A DNA stretch of 64,000 nucleotides from Rhineura floridana (Eukaryota; Chordata; Lepidosauria; Squamata; Rhineuridae): positions 9,750,720-9,814,719 of the forward strand of contig NC_084500.1 in NCBI RefSeq assembly GCF_030035675.1, written 5' to 3'. Position numbers and translations under genes: made by a program. The notes beneath the pieces were generated by a model. It saw only the letters and a program-made list of their open reading frames with translations. It was not told where the DNA came from and did not search any database. Below, piece after piece: positions 63,238 through 64,000 of this stretch (positions within the stretch are counted from its first letter, which is position 1; each line of letters begins with the position of its first letter).

Positions 63238-64000
63238 TTTGCATTTTGACAACTTTGTAGGGCAGTCCAATATCTCAGAGAGGAGTTCAGGTCTCCTGCT
63301 CCCCTGGTGCATTCACTATAGCTGCCCAATTTCCCTGCTTTTTAAAGTTTGATAGAAATAGCTGTGGGCTATAGATATGTTCTTAAACTGCAAGGTTTTT
63401 TGCCTATTAGTGAATGGTTACTTCTCAAACTGGGCTGAAGTAACTAGCGGGGTACCACAGGGCTCGGTCCTGGGCCCAGTGCTCTTTAACATTTTTATTA
63501 ATGACTTGGATGAGGAGGTACAGAGCAGGCTTATCAAATTTGCAGATGATACAAAGTTGGGGGGCATAGCTAATATCGTGGAAGACAGAAGCAAAATTCA
63601 AAGGGACCTTGATAGGCTGGAGCACTGGGCTGAAAACAGCAGAATGAAATTTAACAGGGATAAATGCAAAGTTCTACACTTAGGAAAAAGAAACCAAATG
63701 CACAGTTATAAGATGGGGGATACTTGGCTCAGCAGTACGACATGTGAGAAGGATCTTGGAATTGTCGTTGATCACAAGCTAAATATGAGCCAACAGTGTG
63801 ATGTGGCTGCAAAAAGGCAAATGCTATATTAGGCTGCATTAACAGAAATATAATTTCCAAATAGGGTGAAGTACTAGTTCCCCTCTATTCCGCACTGGTT
63901 AGGCCTCATCTTGAATACTGTGTCCATTTCTGGTCTCCGCACTAGAAGAAGGATGCAGACAAACTGGAACGGGTTCAGAGGAGGGCAACAAAGATGATCA

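Larger units (their letters stand above)
58592..63410. mobile_element. 4.8-kb insertion in CR1, unclassified, with family A-like interior
   Basis: CR1 codons stop at QRVV near 58591 and resume at VNGYFSNWAEV near 63411. The left end begins with a perfect hairpin (58592-58617). The interior from about 59310 to 61440 matches the reversed hAT family A copy 1 (2090-2820), and 61698-62265 matches copy 2 (13194-13860), but neither family A tip is present at the edges. No transposase is visible. Both edges carry TATTA next to CR1 sequence, which may be chance. Confidence 0.55.
50455..64000 (+). mobile_element. CR1 LINE, interrupted by two large insertions and running off the window
   Basis: CR1 segments are 50455-51018 (end of the 5' part and endonuclease start), 56944-58591 (endonuclease and first RT part) and 63411-64000 (RT end and C-terminus). 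The codons join logically across both gaps. Endonuclease: DLICITETWWDDSHDW, GGGVALYV, VYYRPPHQ, VMGDFNYPDICW, ESDHTILEF. Reverse transcriptase: SPGPDKLHPRVLKELPEEL, NYRPVSLTSLPGKILEQII, DFSQAFDKVPH, then GVPQGSVLGPVLFNIFINDL and FADDTKLGG. Several frameshifts and stops break it (for example near 57590, 58415 and 63832), and a 60-bp CR1 tip sits at 57782. It is a dead copy. Confidence 0.85.

Noticed and set aside
1-64000. CRISPR arrays, operons, bacterial-type genes, functional tRNA genes
   Set aside because: Nothing of this kind is present. The tRNA-like boxes belong to SINEs and the arrays are minisatellites.

Overview
The window reads as a squamate reptile (lizard) chromosome segment. The signs are L2, CR1 and Bov-B (RTE) LINEs together, tRNA-derived SINEs with a Bov-B-like tail (Sauria SINE type), an L1 of the squamate type, several hAT-like families, a Ngaro-type tyrosine-recombinase retrotransposon, and Ty3/gypsy and Ty1/copia remains. 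Only one host gene can be supported: EXO5 (exonuclease V), plus strand, five coding exons between 14132 and 19426, with consensus splice sites and a 368-residue product that keeps its nuclease and iron-sulfur residues. Almost everything else is mobile-element sequence, much of it nested.

Layout. 1-9700: Ty3/gypsy 3' remains, an LTR split by hAT insertions, a CR1 tail, a second gypsy fossil split by an ORF1-only L1 with an 18-bp target duplication, and a copia 3' remnant. 9700-11510: SINEs, a 5S rRNA-like/CR1-tailed SINE and a foldback element. 11511-13899: a hAT-like element carrying a 187-bp minisatellite, whose 3' edge lies about 230 bp upstream of the EXO5 start codon. 14132-19426: EXO5, with SINE-rich introns. 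20.5-24.4 kb: hAT, SINE and L2 debris. 24431-31760 (minus): an L2 LINE with an uninterrupted 1005-codon reading frame, sitting at the 3' end of an older, broken L2. 32.8-37.4 kb: the tail of another LINE, then a cluster of hAT-like elements with 8-bp target duplications. 38-45 kb: mostly unassigned sequence with scattered foldback repeats and SINEs. 45200-50152: a long composite bounded by a perfect 8-bp duplication, containing a Bov-B tail and a G-rich minisatellite. 50455-64000: one CR1 LINE interrupted by the Ngaro-type element (51019-56943) and by a 4.8-kb insertion (about 58592-63410).

The genes do not form an operon or pathway. EXO5 is a housekeeping DNA-repair nuclease; the rest is autonomous and parasitic mobile DNA. 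The most notable items are the ORF1-only (HAL1-like) L1, the 5S-CR1 chimera, the largely whole Ngaro-type element with an SGNH-hydrolase region, the intact L2 frame, and a stretch of EXO5 upstream sequence duplicated inside the neighbouring hAT element. All identifications come from reading the sequence and from knowledge of the families; no database search was run.
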